Positions 55,435-64,000 of a stretch of DNA of 64,000 nt are shown here, piece after piece (position 1 is the first letter of the stretch; every line of letters begins with the position of its first letter). Made by a program: the position numbers and the translations under genes. The notes below the pieces were generated by a model. It saw only the letters and a list, made by a program, of their open reading frames with translations. It was not told where the DNA came from and did not search any database. The DNA comes from Deltaproteobacteria bacterium. Lineage in GTDB: Bacteria; Myxococcota_A; Bradymonadia; REDH01. The DNA lies in NCBI GenBank assembly GCA_007693585.1, contig REDH01000059.1:1-64000 (forward strand). Direction: 5' to 3'.

Positions 55435-56424
55435 ATGAAGCGCGTACTGGTGGTGGGAGCCGGGGCCGTGGGCCAGGTGTACGGCGCCGCGCTCGAGCGT
55501 GCGGGGGCGCAGGTGACCTTCTTCGTGCGTCCACGGCACCGGCAGACAACGGAGGCCGGCATGCAGGTGTCGCGCATGCACACACTCTCGCGGCGGCGGG
55601 ATCGCCACGCGATGCTGTCGCCGTCCGTTCTCGACACCGTGGACGAGGCCGCGGCATCCCGCTGGGATGCCGTGTGGCTGTGCATCCCTTCCAACGGGGT
55701 TCACGAGGAGGGCACCCACGCGCTCCTGCGCGCCCTGGGGGAGCCGCTGGTGGTCTCTCTGACCCCGGGCCTCGACGATCGTGCAGCGCTCGCGAGCGTG
55801 GTGCCCGAGGAGCGGCTCGTCACCGGGCTCATCCCCTTCCTCGCGTGGTTCGAGCACGCCACCGTGGATGGTCGCGGCCTGGAGGAGACGGTGGTCTGGT
55901 TCCCGCCGTTCGCGCGCTGCGCCTTCGAGGGAAAACGGGCCGAGGCGGTGGCCGCGCAGCTCCGCGCCGGCGGTCTGCGGGCCGACGCGGTTCCCGGGCT
56001 CGCCCAGCGGGCGCCCTACGGATCCGCCGTCCTCATGCCGACGGTCGCCGAGCTCGAGGTCGCCGGCTGGTCCTTCTCGGCGCTGGATGCAGTCCACCGC
56101 AAGCGCCTGCGCAACGCCGTCGGCGAAGCCTTCCGCGTGGTCCGGGCGGAGACCGGCGCCGCCCCGCCGCGCGGGCTCCAGGGGCTCGTCCGGTGGGTCC
56201 ATCCCCTTACCCTTCGCCTGATCAACCTCCTCACGCCGCTCAACCTCGAGGTCTTCCTCCGAAAGCACTTCACGAAGGTCGGGCACCAGACCACGAGGAG
56301 CCTGGGCGTGTACGTGGATCGCGCGGACCACCACGGCGTCGGCCCCGTGCCGGCCCTGCAGGCCCTGCTCGCCGAGCGCAACGGGCTGCCCGATCGGTCG
56401 CAGACGTTCGTGGACGGAGGGTGA
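55435..56424 (+). CDS. Ketopantoate reductase-family protein
   Basis: 329 residues, GGAGG just before the ATG. N-terminal Rossmann motif GAGAVGQVYG (8-17) and the ApbA/PanE fold: a strand-helix Rossmann half, then a helical C-terminal half (LNAAGEAFRVV-like NAVGEAFRVVRAE). By family it would use NADPH to reduce a 2-oxo acid. The conserved Lys of PanE is not obvious in the stretch VSLTPGLDD where the Lys/Asn motif would be, so ketopantoate activity is uncertain. A monocistronic gene. Confidence 0.8.
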   Translation: MKRVLVVGAGAVGQVYGAALERAGAQVTFFVRPRHRQTTEAGMQVSRMHTLSRRRDRHAMLSPSVLDTVDEAAASRWDAVWLCIPSNGVHEEGTHALLRALGEPLVVSLTPGLDDRAALASVVPEERLVTGLIPFLAWFEHATVDGRGLEETVVWFPPFARCAFEGKRAEAVAAQLRAGGLRADAVPGLAQRAPYGSAVLMPTVAELEVAGWSFSALDAVHRKRLRNAVGEAFRVVRAETGAAPPRGLQGLVRWVHPLTLRLINLLTPLNLEVFLRKHFTKVGHQTTRSLGVYVDRADHHGVGPVPALQALLAERNGLPDRSQTFVDGG

Positions 56425-56599
56425 GCACGCCCCTGTGCCCTTCCGGCACACTCGTGACGGAATTGTGCCTCGTTCCATGGAGTTTCCCGCTCCGGGCGCA
56501 TAGTTTGCGCGGGTGGGCATCTGGCGGTCGCGTCCCGTCGACGCGCTCGCCATGCCCCGGGCCCGACCGGCCCGGGACAGCGTCCGGGGGGACAGGACC

Positions 56600-57700
56600 A
56601 TGCACATCGTTCACGTTTCGCCGCTCGATCCTCGCGAGCTGGAGGGAGCGTTCGAGCGGCTCCGCCATGCGGAGTGCTCGGCGGCGCTCTGCCTCCTCGC
56701 TCCGGGCGACTCGTCGCACCTGCTGGCCGAACTGGGTGACCGCGCCGCCCGGTCCAGCCTGCCGGTGTTCGGTGGCGTGGTGCCGGGCGTGGTGCGCGAG
56801 GGGGCCGTGGATCGGGACGGTGCCGTCCTGCTCGGACTGCCCGGCGACGTGCAGATCGCCGTCGTGGACCCGGCGGACGCGTCCGGCATTCGCGATGCCG
56901 TGGCGCACATCGCGCGCGATGATGTGGGCACGGTGTTCGCGTTCGTCGATGTCCTCGCCGGAACCGCCACGCTCGTCGAGACGCTCTTCGAGCGCCTCGG
57001 CCACCGGGCGACCATCGTGGGGGGAGGGCTCGGGCTGCTCGACTTCCAGCCCCGTCCGGTGGTGCTCGGGCCCGACGGGCTGGTCGAGGGCCGGGCGGTG
57101 CTCGCCGCGACTTCGCTGCGGAGCCGGTCGGCGCTGCGCCATGGCTGGGCGCCCATCTCCGATCCGCTGCTCGTCACCGCCGCCGCCGGCCACGATCTGC
57201 TCACCCTGAACTGGCGACCGGCCGTGGAAGCCTACCGCGAGGTGGTCGAGAAGCACGCGGGTCGTTCTCTGGACGACGATTTTCACGGGGTGGCGAGCCG
57301 CTACCCCCTCGTGGTCGATCGCATCGGCGCGGAGGGCATCGTGCGGGACCCCCTGCTCGCGCTGGCGTCCGGAGCGCTGCGCCTCGCCGGCGACATCCCC
57401 GCTCACGCCACGGTCCGCGTGGCCCACGCGAGCGCCGACACGATGATCACCGCCGCGGCGGCCGCGATGGCCTCGGCGACGGCAGCACCGGTCTCCCGGG
57501 GGGCCGTGGCCTTCGTCGTCGACTGCATCTCCCGCGCGCTCGTCCTCGGGGACCGCTTCCCCGAAGAGCTCGCCGCCCTGCGCGTGCCGGGCATCGCGCA
57601 GGGCGGTGCGCTCACCATCGGCGAGATCGCGCACAGCGGGGGCGACATGCTTCACTTCCACAACAAGTCCTGCGTCCTCACGCTGCTGGAGGCCGAATGA
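56600..57700 (+). CDS. FIST-domain sensor protein
   Basis: 366 residues from ATG 56600 (MHIVHVSPLDPREL). It contains FIST_N (about 25-200: VFGGVVPGVV, GTVFAFVDVLAG, TIVGGGLGLLDF) and FIST_C (about 210-355: VEAYREVVEKHAG, YPLVVDRIGAEGIVRDPL, GAVAFVVDCISRALVLGD, GALTIGEIA). FIST domains are predicted small-ligand sensors (amino acids, possibly nitric oxide-related) placed beside signalling proteins. Its stop overlaps the start of the GGDEF-EAL gene (ATGA), so this is very likely the input partner of that c-di-GMP protein. Confidence 0.9.
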   Translation: MHIVHVSPLDPRELEGAFERLRHAECSAALCLLAPGDSSHLLAELGDRAARSSLPVFGGVVPGVVREGAVDRDGAVLLGLPGDVQIAVVDPADASGIRDAVAHIARDDVGTVFAFVDVLAGTATLVETLFERLGHRATIVGGGLGLLDFQPRPVVLGPDGLVEGRAVLAATSLRSRSALRHGWAPISDPLLVTAAAGHDLLTLNWRPAVEAYREVVEKHAGRSLDDDFHGVASRYPLVVDRIGAEGIVRDPLLALASGALRLAGDIPAHATVRVAHASADTMITAAAAAMASATAAPVSRGAVAFVVDCISRALVLGDRFPEELAALRVPGIAQGGALTIGEIAHSGGDMLHFHNKSCVLTLLEAE

Positions 57701-60441
57701 CCGTCACCCACACCCAGCTCCTCAGCCTTCAGTTCGAGCTCGCGATGAGCCTCGGCTCCTCCGTGGAGGAGCGAGAGCTTCTGCGGGCGTTCACCACCAC
57801 GCTGATGCGCCACCTCGCGTGTCGGTCCGCTGCGGTTCATCGCGTCCACCCGTCCACGGACGGAACATGGAGCCGCAGTCTGGCCTTCTCGCTTCCCGAC
57901 CGGGACGCGCTCCCTTCGCATGACACGCATCACTGCCGGACCTGTGTCTGGCGCTGGACGGCCGGGGTGCGGCCGGTGGAGCCCCTGTCCACGGGTGAGG
58001 AACCCTGTGCGCTGGGGGCGGCGCTGGACGGGCTGGATGCGGCGGTGCACGAGCAGCCCGAGGTGGATCTCCGCACCGCCGAGCACGACGGCAATGCGCA
58101 CCTCGCCGCGACCATTCCGGGCTACGGGATCATTCACGTGGTGCGCCAGGGGGAGGGCTTCGAGACCCTCGTGATCGAGGCGTTGCGCCCTCTTCTGAAG
58201 CGCCTTGGTGTCGCGCTCCGGGTGGCCCTCGCCGTGACCCGCCAGCGGCAGGCCCAGGAGAGCCGCCTGTACGCTGTCCTCGAAGCCGCTCCCGACGCGA
58301 TCCTCTCCCTGGACGCCGAGGGTTCCATCACGCTGTTCAACCGCGGCGCCGAGCGACTCTTCGGTCTCCCGGCCGACGCCGTCCGCGGCATGCCCGTGAC
58401 GCGGCTCTTCGCGACCGGGCACACCCCGCAGGATCACCGGCGCTGGTCCCGTCGGATCGTGCGCTCCGCTCCGGCCACGGGCTCGGTTCCCATCGAGTGG
58501 GTCATTCGGGGACCGTCCGGCGCCCCGGTGCCGGTCGAGGTCATGCTGAGCTGCCATGGTCTGGACGGCGAGCCCATCGCCGTCGCGGTGATCCGTGACA
58601 TCGCCGCGCGCAAGCGGGAAGAGGCGGTGGTCGCCTCCCGCTTCCTTGCGCTGCAGACCCTCGCCGGCGACCGCCCCCTCCCCGAGATCCTCTCCGCGCT
58701 CGTCCGTCTGGTCGAGACCGGCGTTCCCGGCGCCAGGGTCCTCGCCCTCTGGCACGACGAGGCCGACGGCGTGCAGGTGGTGGGGGAGGACGCGTTCCCG
58801 GACGAGGCCGTGGCAGAGCTTCACCACGATCGTCCCGAACTCTACCGGGCGCTGCAGCACAGGCAGGGGCAGGCCGAGTCGTGCGAGCCCGTGGGGACAC
58901 AGCTCGGTCCCGAGGTGCCGGCGTTGCTCGGACCGCACGTGCGCGGCGCCCTCGGGGGCGAGGGGGCCGAGATGCATGCGTTCTGTTTCGGCAACGCGGG
59001 TGAGGAGGCCGCCGGCTGCTTCCTGATCGCCTGCGCGCCCGGCGCCGAGCCCGCCGGACACCTGGTCACGGAGGCGCGGCGGCTCGCGGGAATGGCCTGG
59101 GAGCGCAAGCTGCTCCGGGACGAGCTGCAGCACCGGGCCCGGCACGATGCGCTCACCCAGCTCCTCAACCGGTACGCCTTCGAGGAGGCCCTCGAGCGCG
59201 CGGTCGAGGATGCGGGCCAGTCCGATCACCGCATCGCCCTCATCTTCATCGACCTGGACCGGTTCAAGCACATCAACGACACGCTGGGTCACGCGGTGGG
59301 CGACGCCCTGCTCGTCCAGGTCGCCCGTCGGCTGCAGGGCGCCGTGCGCCGGATCGACACCCTCGCCCGCACCGGCGGCGACGAGTTCGTCCTCATCACG
59401 TCCCCGCTCAAGAAGCCAGATGACGCCGAGATCGTCTGCGCGCGCATGGCGCAGCGGCTCAGGGCGCCCTTTGTCGTGGCCGGTCACACGCTCTACGTCT
59501 CGGCGTCGATGGGCATCAGCCTGTACCCCGATCACGGCGAGGACGCCCAGACCCTGCTGCGCCGGTCCGACTCGGCCATGTACCGGGCGAAGGCCAACGG
59601 CGGCGACGCCTTCGGCTGGTTCGACCAGGCGGACAACCAGGACGATCTCGGGACCCTCGTGCTGGAGAGCCGCCTGCAGGAGGCTGTCGACAACGGCGAC
59701 ATCCAGGTGCACTACCAGCCGCAGGTCGCGCTGGAGGACGGCCGTGTGCTCGCGGTCGAGGCCCTCGCGCGCTGGGTCACGCCGGACGGAGAGTTCATCT
59801 CGCCGGGCCGCTTCATCCCGGTCGCCGAGGAGAGCGGCATCATCATCCGCCTCGGGGCGCACGTGCTCCGGCGCGCCTGCCGCGAGATCCTGGCCCGGAA
59901 AGGCTGGGACGGTGCGCCGCTTCGCCTCGCGGTGAACGTTTCTCCTCGGCAGTTCATGCGCGACGACTTCGTGGCGACGGTCCAAGGCATCCTGGAGGAG
60001 ACCGGCTTCGCACCGGACCGTCTCGAGCTGGAGGTGACCGAGAGCGCGCTCATGCAGGACGTGGACCGGGTGGCCGATCGGCTCCGTCAGCTGAGCGCGC
60101 TCGGGGTGACCATCTCCATCGACGACTTCGGGACGGGCTACTCGTCGTTCATGTACCTCAGCCGCCTGCCGGTGCAGCGCATCAAGATCGATCGCTCCTT
60201 CGTGTCCGCGCTGCTGCACGAGGAGCCGTCCCGGCGGACCGGTGCGGTGGTCGAGGCCATCGTGGCGATGGCGGATCACCTCGGCATGGAGTGCATCGCC
60301 GAGGGGGTCGAGACGCTGGAGGAGGCGGTCGAGCTGATTCGGCTGGGGTGCACCGAGGCGCAGGGGTTCTACTACGCCCGTCCCGCGCCGGCGTCCGCTC
60401 TGGCCTCCCTGCCGCATCGCCTGGGTGCATCGACGCCGTGA
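57697..60441 (+). CDS. GAF-PAS-GGDEF-EAL c-di-GMP turnover protein
   Basis: 914 residues, no transmembrane segment. Order: an N-terminal GAF-like region (about 1-185), PAS (about 190-310, LEAAPDAILSLDAEG), a second GAF-like region (about 315-470), GGDEF and EAL. The cyclase site is intact GGDEF (560-564), with RRID five residues before it as an I-site. The phosphodiesterase has EAL (688-690), and downstream NVSPRQF, ELEVTES, DDFGTGYSS and KIDRSF, all needed residues. It may make and degrade c-di-GMP under control of the FIST partner. Its 3' end forms half of a terminator hairpin with the M28 gene. Confidence 0.94.
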   Translation: MTVTHTQLLSLQFELAMSLGSSVEERELLRAFTTTLMRHLACRSAAVHRVHPSTDGTWSRSLAFSLPDRDALPSHDTHHCRTCVWRWTAGVRPVEPLSTGEEPCALGAALDGLDAAVHEQPEVDLRTAEHDGNAHLAATIPGYGIIHVVRQGEGFETLVIEALRPLLKRLGVALRVALAVTRQRQAQESRLYAVLEAAPDAILSLDAEGSITLFNRGAERLFGLPADAVRGMPVTRLFATGHTPQDHRRWSRRIVRSAPATGSVPIEWVIRGPSGAPVPVEVMLSCHGLDGEPIAVAVIRDIAARKREEAVVASRFLALQTLAGDRPLPEILSALVRLVETGVPGARVLALWHDEADGVQVVGEDAFPDEAVAELHHDRPELYRALQHRQGQAESCEPVGTQLGPEVPALLGPHVRGALGGEGAEMHAFCFGNAGEEAAGCFLIACAPGAEPAGHLVTEARRLAGMAWERKLLRDELQHRARHDALTQLLNRYAFEEALERAVEDAGQSDHRIALIFIDLDRFKHINDTLGHAVGDALLVQVARRLQGAVRRIDTLARTGGDEFVLITSPLKKPDDAEIVCARMAQRLRAPFVVAGHTLYVSASMGISLYPDHGEDAQTLLRRSDSAMYRAKANGGDAFGWFDQADNQDDLGTLVLESRLQEAVDNGDIQVHYQPQVALEDGRVLAVEALARWVTPDGEFISPGRFIPVAEESGIIIRLGAHVLRRACREILARKGWDGAPLRLAVNVSPRQFMRDDFVATVQGILEETGFAPDRLELEVTESALMQDVDRVADRLRQLSALGVTISIDDFGTGYSSFMYLSRLPVQRIKIDRSFVSALLHEEPSRRTGAVVEAIVAMADHLGMECIAEGVETLEEAVELIRLGCTEAQGFYYARPAPASALASLPHRLGASTP

Positions 60442-60474
60442 GCGCCTCTCGTCCGACCTCGGCCGCTCACGGCG
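60434..60474. terminator. Hairpin spanning two convergent stop codons
   Basis: Perfect 11-bp arms CGCCGTGAGCG (60434-60444) and CGCTCACGGCG (60464-60474), loop 19. The left arm contains the GGDEF-EAL stop and the right arm the M28 peptidase stop, so it can act for both transcripts. No T-tract. Confidence 0.55.
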
Positions 60475-61714
60475 TTCCCAGCCATCGGCGGACGAGCGCC
60501 TCGACGAAGTCCACCGAGCGAATGCATTCCTCCGGCTCGAGGTGTTCGAGGGTATCGCTCGGCAGGTGGTAATGGCGGGGTGCGCCGATGGCGGGGTCGA
60601 TGCGCGAGATGCACACCGCCTGGAAGCCGCGGACGAGAAAGGAGGCGGCATCGGTGGCGCCCACGGGGGGCGCGTACGGTGCGGCGTCGGCGAAGCGGGG
60701 GTCCGCGGCCGCGACTTCGCGGCACAGGCGCTGCAGCGGCTGCGGGACATGGGCCGGGAGCACCTCGCCTTCGGTCACGATGTAGCGCAGGTCTCCGCCC
60801 CCGAGGGTGTCCACGCCCACCACGAGGGTCCGGTCGCGGTCCCAGTCGTCCTGCCGATCTCGCGCGAGCGCGTCCGATCCGCCGAGGGAGGTCTCCTCCG
60901 CGCCGGCGATCACGTACAGGACCTCCACGTCGTCGGGGAGGTCGGTCAGGCGCTCGGCGAGGATGGCGAGCGCCGCCGTCCCGCTCAGGTTGTCGTTGGC
61001 GCCGGGGACGAGGGTGTTGCGCAGCACGACGTCCAGATTGAGCAGCGCGGCGATCGCCGCCGGCGCCGTCAGCAGCAGCTCGAGCGGGACGAGGCCGCGC
61101 AGCCGCCGCCCCGACAGGGCGCGCAGCAGCGCCAGCCCCGCCAGCCCCGCCTGGGTGAACACCGCCAGCCCGGTCCCCCGCTCGAGGAACTTCAGCGCGT
61201 CGGGGAGGCCCCCGCCGGCGAACCGCGCGATCACGTCGGGACGGAACATCACGCCCGTGTATGCGCTGTCCGCGTGGGCCACCAGCACCACCCGCCGCCG
61301 CGGCGTGCCGGCGGCCGGCCGGATGGCGAGCTGGTTCTGCCCGTCCCTCCACGGGAACAGGCGCCGCAGCAGATAGCCGCGGCGGGTGTTGTCCATGAGG
61401 TAGCTTGTCGCCACCAGCCCGTGCAGCGTCGCCCCCACGAGCGGGCTCCGCCGCGCGATCGCCGTGGCCACCGTGCCGAGCCCGAAGTGCAGCAGGAGGT
61501 TCGCGTACAGGTGGTCGTTGAACCGGAACGCCTCCGTCCACGTCCGCAGACCGCGGGCCTGAAGCTCCTTCGCCATGAACGCGTGGACCCGGCGCTCGTC
61601 CTCGCTCAGGGGCCGCCGCACCGGCGCGATCCGCAGCATCTCCGCGACGAGCGCGCGCAGGTGCTCGGCCTCGCTGGTGGCGTGCATCGTCTCCGTGTCC
61701 GTGTGTTCCCGCAT
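60467..61714 (-). CDS. Membrane-associated M28 zinc peptidase
   Basis: 415 residues from ATG 61714 (GGAG eight bases upstream). M28 metal ligands: His/Asp in AHADSAYTG, Asp in GANDNLSG, the Glu pair GAEE, Asp in DTLGGG and a final His in RHYHLPSDT. Two hydrophobic helices (AVFTQAGLAGLALLRAL, LVPLELLLTAPAAIAALLNL) are inserted after the first ligand, before the GANDNLSG ligand segment, unusual for secreted aminopeptidases and suggesting a membrane-embedded form. Substrates are probably peptides or amino-acid conjugates. Convergent with the GGDEF-EAL gene; divergent from tcdA. Confidence 0.88.
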   Translation of the reverse strand: MREHTDTETMHATSEAEHLRALVAEMLRIAPVRRPLSEDERRVHAFMAKELQARGLRTWTEAFRFNDHLYANLLLHFGLGTVATAIARRSPLVGATLHGLVATSYLMDNTRRGYLLRRLFPWRDGQNQLAIRPAAGTPRRRVVLVAHADSAYTGVMFRPDVIARFAGGGLPDALKFLERGTGLAVFTQAGLAGLALLRALSGRRLRGLVPLELLLTAPAAIAALLNLDVVLRNTLVPGANDNLSGTAALAILAERLTDLPDDVEVLYVIAGAEETSLGGSDALARDRQDDWDRDRTLVVGVDTLGGGDLRYIVTEGEVLPAHVPQPLQRLCREVAAADPRFADAAPYAPPVGATDAASFLVRGFQAVCISRIDPAIGAPRHYHLPSDTLEHLEPEECIRSVDFVEALVRRWLGTP

Positions 61715-62000
61715 CGTCCGCTCCCGTGGTTCCCCGGCGCCGGCGGCATCCCCACGCTTCGGAGTCGCCGCCGCGCCCGCGTCATCGTGGCCCGTCGCGC
61801 AGGTCGAGCGCAAGCGTTCCGATGGGGGACCTCCGCCGGCGGACCTTCCCGAGGCGTGAAGCGGGACGTTGACAGCGATGCGGATCCGGCGCCACCCTTG
61901 GACGCCTCGTCGCGGCGGCCCTGCCGCACGGGCTGCTCCCGGGCGGTGTGTCCGCGGGGCGGGCGGGAGACGCGGCGCGGGCGCAGGCGAGCGGAGGAGC

Positions 62001-62753
62001 ATGCCTTTTTCGGGAACAGCGAGGCTGGTCGGGGTCGAGGGGCTGCAGAGCCTGCGGCGCGCGCACGTGGCGGTGGTCGGGGTGGGCGGCGTGGGATCGT
62101 GGACCGCGGAGGCGCTCGCGCGGTGCGGGGTGGGGCGGATCACGCTGATGGACCTCGACGATGTGTGCATCACGAACACCAACCGGCAGGTGCATGCGAT
62201 GCCGGCGACGGTGGGGCGGACGAAGGTGTCGGTGATGGCGGAGCGCATCCGCGCCATCGCGCCGGACTGTCGCGTGGGCGAGCTGGAGGAGTTCCTCGGC
62301 GAGGACACGCTGGAGGAGCTGTTTCTGGCGTTTCCGGACGTGATCGTGGACGCGATCGACGACGTGGCGGAGAAGTGCCGGCTGGTGGCGGCGGGGCGGC
62401 AGCGGGGGGTGCCGGTCGTGGTGTCCGGCGGTGCGGGAGGGCGCCGGGATCCCGCGCAGGTGCGGACCGGCGACCTGCAGGCGACCGGAGGGGACGGGAT
62501 GCTGCGCGATGTGCGGCGGACCCTGCGGCGCGTGCACGGCTGGCCGCAGACCGACGCGCCGTGGGGGGTGCCGGCGGTGTGGTCGACGGAGCGCCCGGTG
62601 TGGCCGCAGCCGGATGGCACGGTCTGCGCCACACCGCCGACCGGGGCGCGCGGGCGCCTGGACTGCCGGACCGGGTTCGGGACCGCGGTGTGGGTCACGG
62701 GGACGTTCGGTTTCGCGGCGGCACAGCTCGCGGTGGAGGCGCTGCTGCGCTGA
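62001..62753 (+). CDS. tcdA: tRNA threonylcarbamoyladenosine dehydratase
   Basis: 250 residues, ATG behind GGAGGAG. E1/ThiF-like enzyme that cyclises t6A37 in tRNAs to ct6A using ATP. Family features: GVGGVGSWTAEALARCGVG (27-45, ATP site), LMDLDDVCITNTNRQ, VIVDAIDDVAEKC and GGAGGRRDPAQV. Length matches CsdL/TcdA (about 250-270). An upstream TTGACA (61870-61875) is a possible -35, but no good -10 follows. Confidence 0.95.
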   Translation: MPFSGTARLVGVEGLQSLRRAHVAVVGVGGVGSWTAEALARCGVGRITLMDLDDVCITNTNRQVHAMPATVGRTKVSVMAERIRAIAPDCRVGELEEFLGEDTLEELFLAFPDVIVDAIDDVAEKCRLVAAGRQRGVPVVVSGGAGGRRDPAQVRTGDLQATGGDGMLRDVRRTLRRVHGWPQTDAPWGVPAVWSTERPVWPQPDGTVCATPPTGARGRLDCRTGFGTAVWVTGTFGFAAAQLAVEALLR

Positions 62754-62771
62754 CCGGTGCCGGGCGTCGGT

Positions 62772-64000
62772 TCACTGCCGGCAGTTCCACCACGGACCCG
62801 TGCAGGGGGGATGCTGCCAGGTGTCGCCGCCGGGGTTCGTGTGGATCCAGTCGGTGGGGCGTTCCCGCGGACCGTCGGGCACGACGAGGGAGCCGACCCA
62901 GTCGCCCTGCGCGTAGACACGCTCGATCTCGGCGCGGACCTGCTCGAGATCCTCGTCGGAGACCACGCCGTTGCTGGTGGCGCGGTAGAACTGGACGGTC
63001 ACCCGGATGGGGAAGCGAGCGTCCCGGCGCAGGCGCTGGCCGTTCATCTCGATGAACGGGCCCTCGGTCTCGCCGTGGCCGAGCACCGCGCGCTCGACAT
63101 CGGAGCGCGCGCGGTCGCTGCCGGCGGCGGACCGGGGCGCAGCCATCTCCAGGACGGCGCCGTCGGGCGCCATCGACCCGGCTCCGCTGCCCAGCCCGTG
63201 CAGGCGACCGCGGTTCTCGTGGACGAGAGGGATCTGCACGAGGAGCAGGACGTCGCTGCCTTCCTGCAGGCCGTCCACGTCGTCGGCGCTGCCCTGGCCG
63301 CTGTCCACCCGCTGCTGCACGGTGGAGAGCCGCTCGGCGGTGAACAGCGCGCGCTCTCCGCCGGCGTTGAAGAAGAGCTGCTGGCCGTGGCCCTGCCGGG
63401 TCTGTTCGCCCCGCCGGTTCTCCACGACGGTGGCGCTCAGGCCCTGGCGGGTGACGAGGAGCACGAGAACGGCGGGGTTGCCCGGGGCGGACTGGTAGTT
63501 GAAGATCACGGGAGAGAACGAAGCCTCGCCGCGGGCGGGGATGGGCAGGAAGACGTGCTGGGCGCTCACGAGCACATGGGTGTCGCGGTCGGCGAGGAGC
63601 CGGCCGTCGCCGTCCATGTGGCGGGGGTTCGAGAGGAAGGGGCGGATGTCCTCGAGCACCTCGCGCAGGCTCGCCGTGCGGAGGCTGCCACCGCCCCGGT
63701 GGTTGCCCACCCGCACCTGGAAGTGGTCGAGGGGGATGTCCGCGGTGCGGTCGGTGAAGTTGGGGAACCGGAGGACGGGCAGCAGGTGGCTCTGGCGGCG
63801 ATTCCCCGACCCGCCATCGAAGACCTGGAGGGTCACGTCGCTGATGTTGGGGCCCAGGGCGGAGCCGGCGGAGCGGCCGGTGTCTTCCCACAGCACGTTG
63901 AGGACGTTGAGCCCGCGGAGGTTGGCGCGTCGCCGCAGGTCGGCGTCGCCGGGCATGGCGGTCACGCGGCGGATGACCTCGGAGAACGGTGGCGGCGCAG
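62772..64000 (-). CDS. Unknown protein, 5' end beyond window
   Basis: At least 407 codons; the frame stays open to the window edge (upstream codons read SEVIRR then the GTG at 63965), so the true start is outside. No family is recognised. The chain is beta-rich (ISDVTLQVFDGG, VLVLLVTRQGL, VLLLVQIPLV, FPIRVTVQFYRAT) with a Trp/Cys-rich end (WQHPPCTGPWWNCRQ). There is no signal peptide in view because the N-terminus is missing. It runs toward tcdA, 18 bp between stops. Confidence 0.75.
   Translation of the reverse strand, partial: APPPFSEVIRRVTAMPGDADLRRRANLRGLNVLNVLWEDTGRSAGSALGPNISDVTLQVFDGGSGNRRQSHLLPVLRFPNFTDRTADIPLDHFQVRVGNHRGGGSLRTASLREVLEDIRPFLSNPRHMDGDGRLLADRDTHVLVSAQHVFLPIPARGEASFSPVIFNYQSAPGNPAVLVLLVTRQGLSATVVENRRGEQTRQGHGQQLFFNAGGERALFTAERLSTVQQRVDSGQGSADDVDGLQEGSDVLLLVQIPLVHENRGRLHGLGSGAGSMAPDGAVLEMAAPRSAAGSDRARSDVERAVLGHGETEGPFIEMNGQRLRRDARFPIRVTVQFYRATSNGVVSDEDLEQVRAEIERVYAQGDWVGSLVVPDGPRERPTDWIHTNPGGDTWQHPPCTGPWWNCRQ

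Noticed and set aside
62774-62785. 12-bp palindrome ACTGCCGGCAGT at the tcdA/unknown gene junction
   Set aside because: It lies in the final codons of the downstream gene and is too short to separate from chance in this composition.

Overview
This is 64 kb of very GC-rich bacterial chromosome, densely coding on both strands. There are about 37 genes, no rRNA, tRNA, CRISPR array or insertion sequence that I can see. The best taxonomic guess is a member of the Myxococcota (deltaproteobacterial lineage). The evidence is a MYXO-CTERM-like sorting tail on the 1660-residue protein at 581-5563, an AgmX/PglI-type C-terminal domain at 17815-19077, repeated MopE-type Cys/Asp motifs, at least eight predicted lipoproteins with Pro/Ser/Glu-rich tethers, and stand-alone GspE N-terminal domains. 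The species cannot be named from sequence alone.

Layout. 1-5563: end of a Cys-rich repeat protein and a giant MopE-like surface protein. 5619-7840 (minus): a lipoprotein and an AMIN-like secreted protein. 8135-11204: a HEAT-repeat exported protein and a PEGA-domain membrane protein. 11352-14719: an ABC-F ATPase overlapping a DUF368/PopT polyprenyl-phosphate transporter. 14816-17736 (minus): hutI and hutU of histidine degradation, preceded by an AgmX-tail protein (17815-19077). 19369-23871: a likely operon of a GspE_N-only protein, a TPR-dynamin-like GTPase and a lipoprotein. 24238-26931: a glycine-rich lipoprotein. 27428-31488: amidase overlapping the helicase hrpB, convergent with a THUMP RNA methyltransferase. 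32904-33194: a small unknown protein behind a long structured leader. 33318-35513 (minus): a membrane diguanylate cyclase.

35729-45169 (plus) holds a thioesterase, an NHL-repeat lipoprotein with a collagen-like stalk, a low-complexity lipoprotein, a large exported vanadium-haloperoxidase-type protein fused to an N-terminal propeller-like region, and an FAD oxidoreductase. 45247-48119 (minus) is a two-subunit 2-oxoacid:ferredoxin oxidoreductase (korAB). 48485-50449 (minus) is a HAD phosphatase and a TMEM43-family membrane protein. 50773-53400 is a lipoprotein with nine Cys-rich repeats and a SUMF1-like domain lacking the catalytic cysteines. Its stop codon overlaps that of a convergent AAA/PD-(D/E)XK protein (53397-55151). 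55435-60441 carries a ketopantoate-reductase-like protein, then a FIST sensor translationally coupled to a GAF/PAS/GGDEF/EAL protein. The window ends with an M28 peptidase, tcdA, and a truncated unknown protein.

The genes combine ordinary housekeeping functions (hut, kor, hrpB, tcdA, PopT) with a rich exported-lipoprotein layer and c-di-GMP signalling. The most unusual items are the propeller-haloperoxidase lipoprotein block, the GspE_N/TPR-dynamin/lipoprotein operon, the FIST/c-di-GMP pair, a protein with both lipobox and MYXO-CTERM signals, duplicated gene 3' ends offset by exactly 74 nt at two unrelated genes, and terminator hairpins built from the ends of two convergent genes.
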